The notes: a model not told the origin generated them from the sequence alone. A stretch of DNA of 64,000 nt from Lepidostoma basale (GCA_022606425.2 JAHDVF020001377.1:1-64000); one strand, 5' to 3'. Shown: positions 1-12,612, numbered from the stretch's first letter. Numbers and translations: made by a program.

Positions 1-317
1 CCGATTTTTACGGATAATCAAACTGGCGCTAATTCATTTTGCAAAATAAGGTGTAAATCATTTTTTTTCCTCAGCACATTTATTGATTATGAAATTGCAA
101 ATTTTGCTGCAAAAACAAGGATGTAAGTTCATAAAAAAGGCTTACATTACTGTTCAGTACTGGAAAAATAATCAGAGACTTTTTTTCCTATTTTTTTTCG
201 CTTCATCATCTTCGGTTAATTGACGTCCTTATAAACGACGTCCTACTTGTATTTAGATATTGGATAAAGTTTTTATTATTTCAACGTTTTTAGTAATGGT
301 TGGCTGGTGTCCTAGAA
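1..317. other. AT-rich sequence, nothing recognised
   Basis: No coding similarity, RNA gene or repeat shared with the rest of the window was seen here. Confidence 0.5.
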
Positions 318-468
318 CCGTGATCCAGGAAACCCAGGACGTTCCCAACTTTTAAGGAAGGACGATTTTAAAGAGAATGCAGGTACAACATGGATGCGTG
401 TTACCCAGGATCGACAAACGTGGAAGCGGATGGAGAAGGCCTATGTCCAGGAGTGGATGGATATATGA
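318..468 (+). pseudogene. LINE family B, 3' end fragment (RTE-like)
   Basis: The reading frame ends in ...WKRMEKAYVQEWMDI and a TGA at 466-468, followed by an ATG-repeat tail. This resembles the C-terminal tail of RTE-like LINE reverse transcriptases and matches the minus-strand fragments at 1515, 13534, 15778 and 46976, which encode the same tail (QMEEAFVQEW). Only the extreme C-terminus is present, and the upstream part (PGRSQ, KDDFK) is frame-degraded. Without a 5' part it cannot be functional. Confidence 0.65.
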
Positions 469-645
469 TGATGATCATCATCATCATCAGCCGTCTGTCA
501 TCTACTGCTGAATGTAGGCCTCTCCCAAAGCACGCCACCGTCCCCTGTCTATTGCCGCTCCCATCCATCTATGTCCAGCAATCCTCTTCAGATCGTCGGT
601 CCACCGGGCAGGGGGACGTTCAACTCTGTGGAATCCTGTACGCGG
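469..645 (-). pseudogene. LINE family C, 3' end fragment
   Basis: Antisense LINE tail. On the minus strand it reads toward ALGEAYIQQWMTDG-like residues and ends in an (ATG/GAT)n tail at its left edge. It matches copies at 8157-8400 and 50519-50745. It abuts the family B tail at 318-468 in the opposite orientation, so two 3' ends meet tail to tail. Confidence 0.65.
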
Positions 646-787
646 TCTATGATGATGATAATGGTGTTATAAAATATATATTAAATAGTCCATTGTTTTA
701 CCCGAAACACTATGATACTTCAACATTATAACTGTTAAATTTAAAACACTGTTATAATATCACAATTTATTTTTATTCACTGAGAGT

Positions 788-829
788 GTCGCGACTGCTG
801 TTTCGCCAACCGATACGGGCATCATCAGA
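788..829 (-). ncRNA. Hammerhead-like motif, family A, degraded
   Basis: On the minus strand it reads CTGATGATGCC, loop, GTTGGCGAAACAGCAGTC. The CTGATGA and GAAA core boxes and stem II are intact. The normally palindromic stem III ACAGCTGT is broken to ACAGCAGT, so this copy is probably inactive. Confidence 0.5.
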
Positions 830-846
830 TTTATTGTAAGAGTTTA

Positions 847-897
847 TTGTAACACCTGATGATGACAACGTCGATTGGTGAAACAGCTGTCGCGACA
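847..897 (+). ncRNA. Hammerhead-like motif, family A
   Basis: Order: stem I strand TTGTAACAC, core CTGATGA, imperfect stem II, GAAA, self-complementary stem III ACAGCTGT, C at the expected cleavage position, then GCGACA, which can pair back with the 5' strand across an internal loop. One extra base lies between CTGATGA and stem II. Stem III has no loop, so any activity would need a dimer. Identification rests on architecture, not on tested cleavage. Confidence 0.55.
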
Positions 898-955
898 CTT
901 TCAGTGAATAAAAATAAATTGTGATATTATAACAGTGTTTCAAATTTAACAGTAA

Positions 956-1514
956 ATTTCATTATAATTTTGTGAAATTCATTTGAGTTTTAATAATATA
1001 TTCTGTGGATCAAATAAATGCATTCGAATACATAACCTTTTTATACTATATATTTTAATATATCGTACTTATGATGTGCGTTCTTTTCAGTTTAACCTCT
1101 TATTTTCTCACAAATACCAAGGACGTATTCAAAAGTGTTCTCACAGAGGTTCTGCGATCAGTTCGCAGCCATCATACTTATCTTGCCAGTTATTCGAAGG
1201 TTATATGTTTTTGGAAAAACGGTTTTCTCACCGCCAAGGCTCATTTTCTATTCGATGGTTAGAGATAGCATCTTCCACGCCTTTGTACACGTTCTGTCTG
1301 ATGGGAACAGGGTTGGCGAATACGTTTATTTTAAACACATTTCCACTTCGGTCGTTACTCATAAAGTAATTTTATTCAGCTCAAGGTTAGGCAAAAATAA
1401 ATGTTTCTTTTGAATACAAATCATTCTTTTTTTCTTGAAGAATGAGTTAAACTGTACTCCACATAAATAATTTAAACGATTAAAAACGCCTGTTTTATAG
1501 AATAATTATAACAA
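956..1514. other. Unassigned stretch with short open frames
   Basis: Open frames up to 128 codons overlap on the plus strand from about 983 to 1413. They show no recognisable domain, are AT-driven and overlap each other in different frames. I see no supported gene. Confidence 0.4.
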
Positions 1515-1965
1515 CTTCCTTCTTCTTCCTCAGCCTATTCCCACCCACTCTTGAACAAAGACCTCCTTCATTCGCTTCCATGTCACTCTGTCCTGTGCAG
1601 ACTGCATCCAGGTTATTCCGACGTGTCTGTTCAGATCATCCTTCTACCGTAGTTGCGGTCGCCAAGTCAGAAGTCTTCTTGCACGGTCTCCAAGTTAGAA
1701 GTCTTCTTGTCATTCATCTGAGCCTCTGGCTACGTGACCTGCCCACTGCCATTTTAGAGTAGCCACCCGGTGGATTATGTCAGAGACCTTTGTTTTTTCT
1801 CTCACCGTATTGTTTCTGACTCTGTCTCTTAGGCTTATTCCTAACATGCCTCTTTCCATGGCTCTTTGGGTCACTCGTAGTTTCTCGGCACTTTACGGCC
1901 ACGACAATTTAACAGTTTCAAGACCATAAGTACCAACTGGCAGAACACAGGCTTCATAGACTTTT
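1515..1965 (-). pseudogene. LINE family B, 3' end fragment
   Basis: Antisense fragment beginning at its tail (CTTCTTCTTCCTCAGCC at the left edge). It encodes the RT C-terminal region, including the block read on the minus strand as MERGMLGISLRDRVRN-like residues, and is closely parallel to 13534-13907. Several indels break the frame. Typical 5'-truncated retrotransposed copy. Confidence 0.7.
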
Positions 1966-1978
1966 CGTTATTATAACT

Positions 1979-2050
1979 AAAAATTACTAACTAAACATCA
2001 CGCCGTCTCCCCGAAAGGGTAGGCAGAAATAATGGACTGCCACACTTTCA
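1979..2050 (-). pseudogene. LINE family A, 3' UTR tail
   Basis: The left edge has ACTAACTAA followed by CATCACGCCGTCTCC and GGCAGAAATAATGGACTGCC. This is the reverse complement of the family A 3' end at 7180-7241. Only about 70 bp are present. The tandem duplication starting at 2051 abuts it. Confidence 0.65.
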
Positions 2051-2084
2051 CCAATGCGGTACTTCTTCCTTCAAGTTATTACAT

Positions 2085-2160
2085 TTTATGGAAATGACAC
2101 GTTTCGCCTTGCTAAGGCATTTAAAAATGCCTTTGCATGGCCAAACATGTCATTCCTAAA
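2085..2160. repeat. Family E foldback motif (hammerhead-like)
   Basis: Inverted pair GACACGTTTCGCCTTGCTAA and GGCCAAACATGTCATTCC around a short centre. It matches the family E foldbacks at 14580, 29641, 43700, 49190 and 60781. The core boxes are degraded here. It is repeated at 4497-4572 by the tandem duplication. Confidence 0.5.
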
Positions 2161-2616
2161 AATTAAATAAAACATCCAGAAATCTGACGCTTTCATTTTT
2201 ATTAATTATAATTGCACGTTGTATTTTTACAACATTCTATATTTTTTTACAGATATGTTTTGGTTGTGACACAACCTTCTTCGATGCACAAATTTTGATT
2301 CACAATAGTTAACTGATTATTTGTAATTCATATAGCTTTTGAACACTTGATTTTTGACTTCTTCTTCTGCTTATCATCTAATTGAAAATTAAAATTTATT
2401 AAAAAAAATAGATATTGAAATTTTGCAGGTTAATAAGATTAATCTAACATAAGTTATATTGAAATTTATGAAATAAAAAAGGCAAAATAAAAATCAAAAA
2501 TAGCAAATTTCATTTAAAATCAATTCCCATGTTTAATATGTTCTCGTTATCCTTCCCCCGTCTTTTAAATTCTAATATGTTTAAATTTACCCCCACCTGG
2601 CATAACCCCACCCTCA

Positions 2617-4453
<1,837 letters not shown>

Positions 4454-4462
4454 TGTATTGTA

Positions 4463-5028
4463 CCAATGCGGTACTTCTTCCTTCAAGTTATTACATTTTA
4501 TGGAAATGACACGTTTCGCCTTGCTAAGGCATTTAAAAATGCCTTTGCATGGCCAAACATGTCATTCCTAAAAATTAAATAAAACATCCAGAAATCTGAC
4601 GCTTTCATTTTTATTAATTATAATTGCACGTTGTATTTTTACAACATTCTATATTTTTTTACAGATATGTTTTGGTTGTGACACAACCTTCTTCGATGCA
4701 CAAATTTTGATTCACAATAGTTAACTGATTATTTGTAATTCATATAGCTTTTGAACACTTGATTTTTGACTTCTTCTTCTGCTTATCATCTAATTGAAAA
4801 TTAAAATTTATTAAAAAAAATAGATATTGAAATTTTGCAGGTTAATAAGATTAATCTAACATAAGTTATATTGAAATTTATGAAATAAAAAAGGCAAAAT
4901 AAAAATCAAAAATAGCAAATTTCATTTAAAATCAATTCCCATGTTTAATATGTTCTCGTTATCCTTCCCCCGTCTTTTAAATTCTAATATGTTTAAATTT
5001 ACCCCCACCTGGCATAACCCCACCCTCA

Positions 5029-5079
<51 letters not shown>

Positions 5080-6457
5080 CGTAAGAAAAGTGAAAGATAG
5101 ATTGAGTGAGCGGGATGTAAGTGAGTTGAGTATTGACGAGACCTGGAAATACTTGAAGGAGAGTTTGTGTGAATCAGCGAAAGAATCGTGTGGTGTGTGT
5201 GTACAAGGAAGAAAGAAAGGGGATGCATGGTGGAATGTTGACGTAAAGATTGCTGTTAAAGAGAAGAAAGATGCTTGGTTGAATATGTTGTCGATAAATA
5301 AGAATGACAGAGTTAAGTATGAAAGAGCAAAAGATTTGTATAAGGTATGCAAGAAGAGAGTGAAGTCGGTAGTGAAAGCGCGGAAAGAAAAGCTGAAGGA
5401 GGAAGAAGGGCTCAAAATGACAAACAACTTCCAAGCAAATTTAAAAATGTTTTGGAAAGAAGTTAAAAAAGCCCGAAATCCTCCTGATAGTGGATGTGTG
5501 AAAGCAATTTTAGACAACGAGGGAAGAATGTTAACGGAGAGTAAGATCATACAAGAAAGATGGATGGAATATTTTAAGGAGATGTATGGTGGTGATACAA
5601 GCGTGATCGAAAATATGACAGCTAGTGCGAGTGCGGGACCTATGAATGATAATATTGAAAAAATAAGTACGAATGAGATGAAAAGATCCGTGAGTGCAAT
5701 GAAAAGTGGAAAAGCTGTTGGGTTTGATTGTATTGCCATAGACTTTATTAAAAGCGGTGGCGAAGTGGTTTCTACATGGTTATGTAAGTTATTTAACCAG
5801 TGCTTGGAGGAGGGATATACGCCGCTAGACTGGAGGAGAGCAGTAATTATGCCCCTGTACAAAGGAAAAGGATCGCGTATGGAATGTGGAAACCACAGAG
5901 CTATTAGTCTTTTGAGTGTCGTTGGTAAAGTCTATGGCAGAATTTTAATAGAAAGAGTAAGAAAATTGACGAGTGACAAAGTTTGGGATGTGCAAGGTGC
6001 CTTTATGAATGGCAGAGGATGTATGGATCAAATTTTTGGACTTCGTACATTGACAGAGAAGTTTCTGGCCAAAAACCGCAAACTTTTCTGTGCATTTGTC
6101 GACTTGCAAAAAGCATATGATTACGTTAATAGAGAAAAGTTGTGGAAAATATTGTCTGAATATGGAATAAGTACAAAACTGATTACGGCAATTAAGTCGC
6201 TATACACAGAAAGCACTGTAGTGTCAGAGTAAATGGAGATCTTACAGCCTGGTTTGATATCAATAAAGGTGTCAAACAAGGTTGCGTAATATCCCCGTGG
6301 TATTTAATCTGTATATGGACAATTGTATGAGAGAGCTGAAAGGGTTGGATGTAGGTGCCAAAATGAGCGGAGTGTCAGTAAGCTGTCTCTTGTATGCGGA
6401 TGACGCTGTCCTACTTGCTGACAACGAGCATGAACTACAAGTCCTGGTGAATTGTAT
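4463..6457. repeat. Tandem duplication, unit 2
   Basis: Second copy of the block at 2051-4453, nearly identical outside the TA tract. Its LINE continues past the shared end (6457) into the rest of the RT gene, so unit 2 probably represents the parent arrangement and unit 1 the copy broken in mid-gene. The family E motif recurs at 4497-4572. Confidence 0.85.
5035..5075. repeat. Short (TA)n tract
   Basis: About 40 bp of TA repeats directly before the LINE coding region. It is the unexpanded equivalent of 2622-3070. Confidence 0.9.
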
Positions 6458-7241
6458 GTATGAGGTATGCATGCGAAATGATCTGATGATGAATGTTAAT
6501 AAGTCCAAGGTAATGATTTTTGAAAAGGAAGAAACCACGACAGTCTGCAACATTAGCGTGAATGGTGAAAATTTGGAGCAAGTAGTTGAGTTTGTGTATT
6601 TAGGTAGTATGTTTACAAGAGATGGGAGAGTGGAGAGGGATATTGAAAGAAGGGTTGGGGCAGGCAACAAAGTGAATGGTGCACTTAAAGTTGTCATCGC
6701 AAACAAAAACCTATCCAAAAAAGCTAGAATGGCAGTGCACAATGGTGTTCTTCTACCGACCCTCATGTATGGAAGCGAAGCATGGAACTGGCAAAAGAAG
6801 GATGAAAGTAGAATAAATGCAGTAGAAATGAGATCTCTTAGACGAATGTGTGGATACTCTGTGTATGATAGAGTGTCGAATGAAAATATAAGAAGTGAAT
6901 GCGGTGCGAATGATGGTGTCATGAACAAAATAATGAAAGGATCATTAAGATGGTTTGGACATATGGAAAGAATGAATGAAGAAAGAATGGTAAAAATTAT
7001 ATGTTAATGATGTAAATGGAACCAGAAATAGAGGAAGACCGAGGAAAACGTGGCACGATCAAATAAATCAAATATTGAATGTCGGCCATGTGAGGAGTCA
7101 GAAATCGACGCGCGTGCATGACACGATGTATGAATGTTGAGGAAGCGAGAGAAATATGTCAGGAAAGAAAGGTGTGGCAGTCCATTCTTTCTGCCTACCC
7201 CTTCGGGGAGACGGCGTGATGGTTAGTTAGTTAGTTAGTTA
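5076..7241 (+). pseudogene. LINE family A reverse transcriptase, copy 2 (most complete)
   Basis: The longest element copy here. The first open frame (ATG at 5090, 380 codons) covers the linker (WWNVDVKIAVK), the RT fingers (SGKAVGFDCIAIDFI near residue 207) and motif A (FVDLQKAYD near residue 336). A 1-base loss near 6220 (AGCACTGTAG against AGCACTGCTAG in copy 1) shifts the frame. The second frame (6282-7007) has YADD at 6393-6404, the MNVNKSKVMIF segment, and a C-terminal zone with LMYGSEAWNWQ, MRSLRRMCG and LRWFGHMERM. A further indel near 7000 ends it before the usual RGRPRKTWHDQIN tail, which is still legible to about 7090. The 3' end at 7218-7241 is GTTAG repeats. The closest clade is RTE-like, from the motif style; clade assignment would need a tree. 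No endonuclease domain is attached. Confidence 0.9.
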
Positions 7242-7937
7242 GTATATATATATGTGACGATTCAGAGTTTATTTATTGTTGAAATGTATGCCTAGAAGAA
7301 TGACCGAATAAGGACCAAAACATGTCTGCAATTAAAACATAAAACTGTGTGTTTGTGATAATACAAACGGTTTTTTAAAACAATTCTTTATTTAATGAAG
7401 ATCATTTCTGCGACAAACGGAATAAACTAAAGCTTCTGGTCATGCTATAGCTATCGTATGAGCTGTGAGTTGCTGGAAGATTTGATGCATAGTCAACACT
7501 TTAAATGCGTTACGTAACTATCATCATAAGTGAGAGAAACTACCGCAAGAAACAGAAATTATTATGAAACAACCCTAGCCAAGAAATTGAGCCCGAATGT
7601 GTTCCCGTGTAATGTGTTATCAATGCTTCTTATCGCAGTTGATGTTAAAAAATAAACGGAATCCTTTATGGAAATGTAAACTGGCGCTTTTTCCAAAGAT
7701 CGATGTGTTATTTTGAGATAAGGCGATGTTTGGTTACGGCGTGGTTTAAATGGTTACGTTATTGGATTTTTTGCAAATAAAGAAAATTTCGTTTTAATCA
7801 AAGAACACGTTCGAGCGCACACAAGCGTGAAACTTACACACACTCGCCAATGAAAATCAGAGCTGAATTGTGAAGATTGAAGAATCATTATCATTTTGTT
7901 TTTAAATGTATTTAATTCGTTATCATGATTTTTATGA
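7242..7937. other. AT-rich spacer, no gene recognised
   Basis: No LINE, SINE or MITE similarity was seen. A 74-codon minus-strand frame at 7754-7978 has no recognisable features. Confidence 0.4.
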
Positions 7938-8155
7938 TAATCCATTGTTTTGGCAGAAACACTATGATACATCAACATTATCGAATGTCTAAAATTGAAA
8001 TACTGTTAACTTTCGTATGAGTCACTTAATTTGTAGTGTGACATTATTAAATAAAATAATTTTAAACTGTTAAATTAAAAAAACTTTGTTTAATGCAACA
8101 CATTTTACGCGACAGCTGTTTCGTCAACCAATGTTGACGTCATCAGGTGTTACAA
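7938..8155. repeat. Family A hammerhead-bearing element
   Basis: The left end has the TCCATTGTTTTGGCAGAAAC and ACTATGATAC box. The right end is a minus-strand family A motif at 8107-8155 with an intact core (CTGATGA, GAAA) and intact palindrome ACAGCTGT. A family C LINE tail begins directly at its right edge. Confidence 0.6.
8107..8155 (-). ncRNA. Hammerhead-like motif, family A
   Basis: Minus strand: TTGTAACAC, CTGATGA, stem II GTCAAC with GTTGAC, GAAA, ACAGCTGT, C, GCG. All core boxes are intact. Stem II is a fully paired variant relative to the GCCAAC/GTTGGC form. Confidence 0.6.
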
Positions 8156-8156
8156 T

Positions 8157-8400
8157 AATCATCATCATCATCAGCCGTCTGTCATCCACTGCTGAATGTA
8201 GGCCTCTTCCAAAGCCCGCCAACGCCCCCTATCCATTGCCGCTCCCATCCATCCATGTCCAGCAATCCTCTTCAGATCGTCGGTCCAGCGGACAGGGGGA
8301 CGTCCAGCTCTACGGAATCCTGTACGCGGTCTCCACTCCAGAACCCGTCTTCCCCATCGGCTGTCGGTTCTCCGACAGATATGGCCGACAATAATTCTAA
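8157..8400 (-). pseudogene. LINE family C, 3' end fragment
   Basis: The minus strand encodes RRTDSRWGRRVLEW, then GRPPVRWTDDLKRIAGHGW and ALEEAYIQQWMTDG, the typical C-terminal tail of RTE-like LINEs. A run of ATGATG lies at the tail (left edge). The frame extends into flanking DNA with AAC/AAT repeats. Best-preserved copy of this family in the window. Confidence 0.75.
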
Positions 8401-8969
8401 GTTCTAACAATTCCAATAATTCCAATAATTCTAACAATAATTCAATAATAAGTTCTCCGACAATAATTGTAACACCTATTTATTTATAATATTATATCTA
8501 CAATAATAATAAAGGTAGAAAAAACGTATTTAGATAATAACTGATGAGTCATGCATAATTGAAAATGTACGAGGAAAAATAAGTGAAAACGTAAAATCAA
8601 TATTTGTTAGTTAAATTATAATAGGGAAATGTTATCGTATTATTTGAAACTCTCCATTTTTTTTAAATAATTATAACAATAGTAATACATGTAGTAAATA
8701 TTTCTGCTCTTTACCATAATTATAATGTATGAATTGATGAGAGTAATTCATTTAAACGACGTCGTTATTAATTATAACAGGAAATTGTAGAGCAATTAAT
8801 CATTCTCACAACATTTTCACACGATTTATTATGCCAATGAACTAATGGGGAATATGAGTTTATGTTTAGTATCTCGATTTGTTTGCTAATTAACTATTAC
8901 GTCATTTTTTCAGGCAGAAATAATTAAACACAACATTGTTTGAACAATGTTTATTACTTTGTAACTTTA
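8401..8969. other. AT-rich, apparently single-copy DNA
   Basis: No repeat match in the window apart from short microsatellite-like AATTCT runs near 8400-8460. It contains several homeodomain-like TAATTA cores (for example near 8770-8800), which are expected by chance in AT-rich DNA. Confidence 0.35.
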
Positions 8970-9545
8970 GTCGTAGAAATATACTAAGAATTTGAAATAA
9001 CTTTGTTTAATCCACTAATTATTTAAAAAAATATTTTTTATATAAGGATTAATTGTATCTCAATAGAGACGAAGATGTAAATTGTTTTTCTGGGAATAGA
9101 ATGTGGTGGCCAAGGCGCTTACAGGACTTATGACCTGTCATTGGTTGGGTTGAGCGATCGCTTTATGTATAACAACATTCCCCATTCCTCCCTTCTTATG
9201 ACCACCACACCTGACAATTTTTTGGAACCATCCTAGAATCCCGCGCTTATCTTAACAAATTTTAGTTTACTCTACACTAGCGTAATCTATTAAGATTGGG
9301 AAGCATTATCATAAGAAGGGCGGAATGGGGAATCTTATTATACATAAAGCGATCGCTCAACCCAACCAATGACAGGTCATGAGTCCTGTAAGCGCCTCGG
9401 CCACCACATTCTGTTCCCAGAAAAACAATTTACATCTTCGTCTCTATTGAGATACAATTAATCCTTGTATAATTTTTTTTTGTTTAAATAATTAGTGGAT
9501 TTAACAAAGTTATTTCCAATATTCTAAGTATATTACTACGGAATT
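8970..9545. mobile_element. Palindromic MITE, near-complete inverted arms
   Basis: Left-arm sequences such as ATTAATTGTATCTCAATAGA, TGACCTGTCATTGGTTGGGT and GCGATCGCTTTATGTATAAC reappear reversed in the right arm. The outer arms (from about 8973 on the left, to about 9540 on the right) also pair. The arms are about 280 bp and meet near 9260. There is no open frame. Single-arm relatives occur at 16908, 27520, 30950, 31588, 32940, 33214, 33995, 37430 and 47900. Confidence 0.8.
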
Positions 9546-9764
9546 CAACAGTGTTAATCCCTTAGCGTTCAAAAATTTGATATCTACGATACTATTATAG
9601 CTTTCATTGATGCTAAAAACCCTTAAAAATAACGAAATTTCCAGCAATTTGCTTCAGAAGAATTTCATATATGCCGATCGATCGTGCTAGATTTGTTGTC
9701 CACCCTCCCTATACAGAACTGGATCTGGTTTTCATTAAGAGAGGTTGAATAATTTATACATCGT

Positions 9765-10290
9765 TTATATGGCAACATTTATTTTAAATGGAGTTCTAGT
9801 GCCAACCCTCATGTATGGAAGTGAAGCTTGGAACATGCAAAAGAAGGATGAAAGCAGGATAAACCCCCTAAAAATGAGATCACTAAGAAGAAAGTGCGGG
9901 AAAACGTTGTATGATAGAATACCGAACGATGAAATAAGAGAGAAATGTAAGGCAGATGACTGCATTATGGATAAAATTAAAAAAAGGTTCCCTGAGATGA
10001 TTTGGACATATGGAACGAATGTATGAAAGTAGAATGGTAAAAAAGTTGTACGCAACCAGCGTGAGTGGAAAAAGAAGCCGATAACGACCGAGGAAAATAT
10101 GGCATTACCAAATTAATCAATTACTAAAAGGCGGTCACATTCGAAGTCGGAATAATCAACGTACGTGCATGGTACGATGTATAAATGTAGAGGAATCCCA
10201 AGAGGTATGCCAGGACAGAGCATTGTGACGATCCATCCTCTATGCCTACCCCTCCGGGGAAATGGCGTGATGGTTAGTCAGTTAGTTAGT
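9765..10290 (+). pseudogene. LINE family A (subfamily b), 3' fragment
   Basis: Starts within the RT C-terminal region: VPTLMYGSEAWNMQKKDESR, then MRSLRRKCGKTLYDRIPNDE, and a frameshifted WTYGTNV in place of FGHMERM. The 3' end near 10265-10290 is GTTAGTCAGTTAG. Subfamily b also occurs at 25489, 42405 and 63363. Only the last part of the protein is present. Confidence 0.8.
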
Positions 10291-10601
10291 TTTGTTTTAA
10301 ATAAAACCGAATATAATCCTAAATTTTAATTAATTGAAGATTATATTGTCGCTGTTATAGCTTCGTGTGTGGGACAGTGAGGCAGATGTATGTTTGAATC
10401 GACCATTAATGTACATTGTACAACGTCATAAGCTTTCATGTGAATTACAAAATGATCGACTGATGGCTTGCATACAAAGGACTCGTGACCCACAAAGAGA
10501 GGTTTTTAATTCAACCCTCATAAGACTATTTAGTCATTAAGATTATAACTGTTAATGCAAAAACTTTGTTTTATATAATATTACAATTGATTTTATTGGT
10601 T

Positions 10602-10765
10602 TTGTAACACCTGATGATGTCAACATTGGTTGATGAAACAGCTGTCGCAAAATAAATACAATTATGAAATAAAACAAAGTTTTTACATGAACAGTTATAA
10701 AGTGTATTTCGGCTTTATAAAGTGTGTTTTGGCGTAGTGTTTCGGCCAAAACAATGGACTATTTC
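10602..10765 (+). repeat. Family A hammerhead-bearing element
   Basis: Family A motif at 10602-10650 (TTGTAACAC, CTGATGA, GTCAAC/GTTGAT stem II, GAAA, ACAGCTGTC), followed by AT-rich DNA and the reversed TTCGGCCAAAACAATGGACT box at 10742-10761. The interior has a partial repeat of the TTTCGGC segment. The downstream stem I strand is eroded to GCAA. Confidence 0.6.
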
Positions 10766-10812
10766 ATTTAGATTATATTTACGAGTATAAACACAAAAAC
10801 CCCCATATTTAG

Positions 10813-11350
10813 AGAAAGACATTGGAAGAATGGTTGGTGCTGAAAACAAAATAAATAATACACTCAAAACCATCACTGCAAATAGAAATATATCGACTGA
10901 AGCAAAGATGGCAGTGTACAATTGGGTTCTAGTGCCGACCCTTATGTATGGAAGTGAATCTTGGAAAAAATAATGTATGATAGAATACCCAATGAAGAAG
11001 TTGGAAAGGAATAAATCCTAAATAAAATTAAGAAACGGTCACTAAGATGGTTTGGACATTTAGAACAAATCGATGAGGGGAGAATGGTTAAAAATATATT
11101 TATGAGTAATTTTAATGGAATAAGGAGTCAAGGAATGCCCTGGAAAAACATGGCATGACCAAATTAATCAAATGCTGAAAGGCAGCCATATTCGAAGTAA
11201 GAACTATCGACGAGCGAGCGTGTCACGGTGTGTGAATGTAGAAGATGTGCGAGAGTTAGGATAGAATAGAACAATTAGTCAGGAAATAACAGTTTGGCGG
11301 TCCATCCTCTCTGCCTACCTCTCCAGCGAAATGGCGCGATGGTTAGTTAG
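10813..11350 (+). pseudogene. LINE family A, 3' fragment with internal deletion
   Basis: Begins at the segment equivalent to VERDIERRVGAGNKVNGALK in copy 2, continues to LVPTLMYGSE, then loses about 70 bp and resumes at the MYDRIPNEE region. The C-terminal tail is frame-broken. It ends with GGTTAGTTAG at about 11340-11350. Confidence 0.75.
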
Positions 11351-11485
11351 AAAAAAAAACCATGATGGAATGAGTATTCTTTTTTCACATTTGCGTTCTT
11401 AAGCATAGATTAACCATCAAAAATTCATAAACATACATAGTATATTTTTTCACAAACAAACAGCTTGATTATAGTGAATTCAAAG

Positions 11486-11860
11486 TTGAGATTGGGAACG
11501 TGGAACGTAAGATGGATAATGCTGTACAGGAAATGGAAAGACTGAATGTAGAAATTCTTGGTATTAGTGAGCTGAGATGGACTGGTAGCGGAGTACACTA
11601 TCACGAGAAGGGAAACATGTATTATTCAGGAAGCGACCCGCAGGACAGAAATCGTCGAAATGGAGTTGCTATATTTGTAATGAAGAAATACGTAAAATTT
11701 GTTAAAAATTTTATTCCCATCTCAGACAGAATCTCCTTACTACAATTGAGCTGTCAACCTACCAACATTAATATAATACAGGTGTACGCACCAACAGCTG
11801 AAGCGAGATATGACAGTGATGTGGAAACTTTTTATGTATTAAAACTTTTGATGATTAATT
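11486..11860 (+). pseudogene. LINE endonuclease domain fragment (APE-type)
   Basis: The only recognisable endonuclease piece in the window. It reads LRLGTWNV, then (after a frame shift) ERLNVEILGISELRWTGSG, where the glutamate in SELRW is the expected catalytic residue, then GVAIFVMKK, DRISLLQL and IIQVYAPT. This is the N-terminal half of an apurinic-type endonuclease used by RTE-like LINEs to nick target DNA. The later catalytic blocks are missing. It probably belongs to family A or a relative, but it is not joined to an RT here, so assignment is by motif style. Confidence 0.75.
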
Positions 11861-11861
11861 T

Positions 11862-12075
11862 GATCATGTTATGTTTTCCTCGGTCGTCCTAGGCTTCTTT
11901 TTCCACTCACGCTGCATGTGTACAACTTTTTAACCATTATACTCTCATCCATTCGTTCCATATGTCCAAACCATATCAGGGATCCTTTTTTAATTTTTTT
12001 CATGATGCATTCATCTGCCTTACATTTCTCTCTTATTTCATCATTCGGTATTCTACAACGCTACTCTACAACTAT
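11862..12075 (-). pseudogene. LINE family A (subfamily b), internal fragment
   Basis: Antisense copy of the region encoding MERMNE, KKLYTSSVSGKRSRGRPRKT. It lacks the tail on its left side and sits directly against the endonuclease fragment in opposite orientation, which suggests rearrangement rather than simple retrotransposition. Confidence 0.65.
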
Positions 12076-12612
12076 CGTACTACGTTTTCCAGATTTTTTG
12101 GTTAAAAATAATTCCATAGAAATCCTGAAGATGATATTAAATAATTGAACGCTATTCAAGAGTTCTGAGAACGAGTGAGACATTATTTTCTAGAGGCATT
12201 AGCGTTTTATTTTATGCCTATTCAAACTATTTTAGGGTTAATCAGTGATGGTGTAACACGTTCGCCTAACCCTCGAAGGGGCGGCTACATTCAGATCGTA
12301 TCGGAACTGTAATTATAATCAATGGGATATTTTACTAGACTGCCCACGTGACCCGGAAGTCGTGCGGCAACACAGGAAGTACAACAGGAAGCGGTTATGA
12401 AATATACACATTCAGATGCAGCGAATGATTTCCGGAAAAGGTGTTAATGTATATATTGCGTTAGTTACACCCCACATTTGTGAAATTATAGCCCACGTAA
12501 TCTGTAATTTTTCGTAGTATGAGGTGAATCCGTATCACGAACCATTACATTTTCAAAACAATTTTTTTGTAAATTTTCATTAGTAGCAAATAAAGACGTT
12601 TTCCTCTACTTA
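12076..12612. other. Unassigned DNA between LINE fragments
   Basis: No recognised repeat or gene. It includes a less AT-rich stretch at about 12240-12440. Confidence 0.35.

Larger units (their letters stand above)
685..955. repeat. Foldback element with paired family A hammerhead-like motifs
   Basis: The arms are inverted copies of one another: the block around 745-790 (AACACTGTTATAATATCACA and following) recurs reversed at 897-945. The centre holds two hammerhead-like motifs facing apart, minus at 788-829 and plus at 847-897. The left end has the GGCCGAAACACTATGATAC-like box (here CCCGAAACACTATGATAC) found beside most family A copies in this window. No open frame is present. Confidence 0.7.

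Noticed and set aside
983..1369. A 128-codon open frame with possible coding content
   Set aside because: No recognisable domain, AT-driven composition and overlap with two other open frames of similar quality.
5032..6928. Minus-strand open frames of 200-276 codons opposite the LINE RT
   Set aside because: They are antisense shadows of the RT coding region. The plus strand carries YADD and the other RT motifs.
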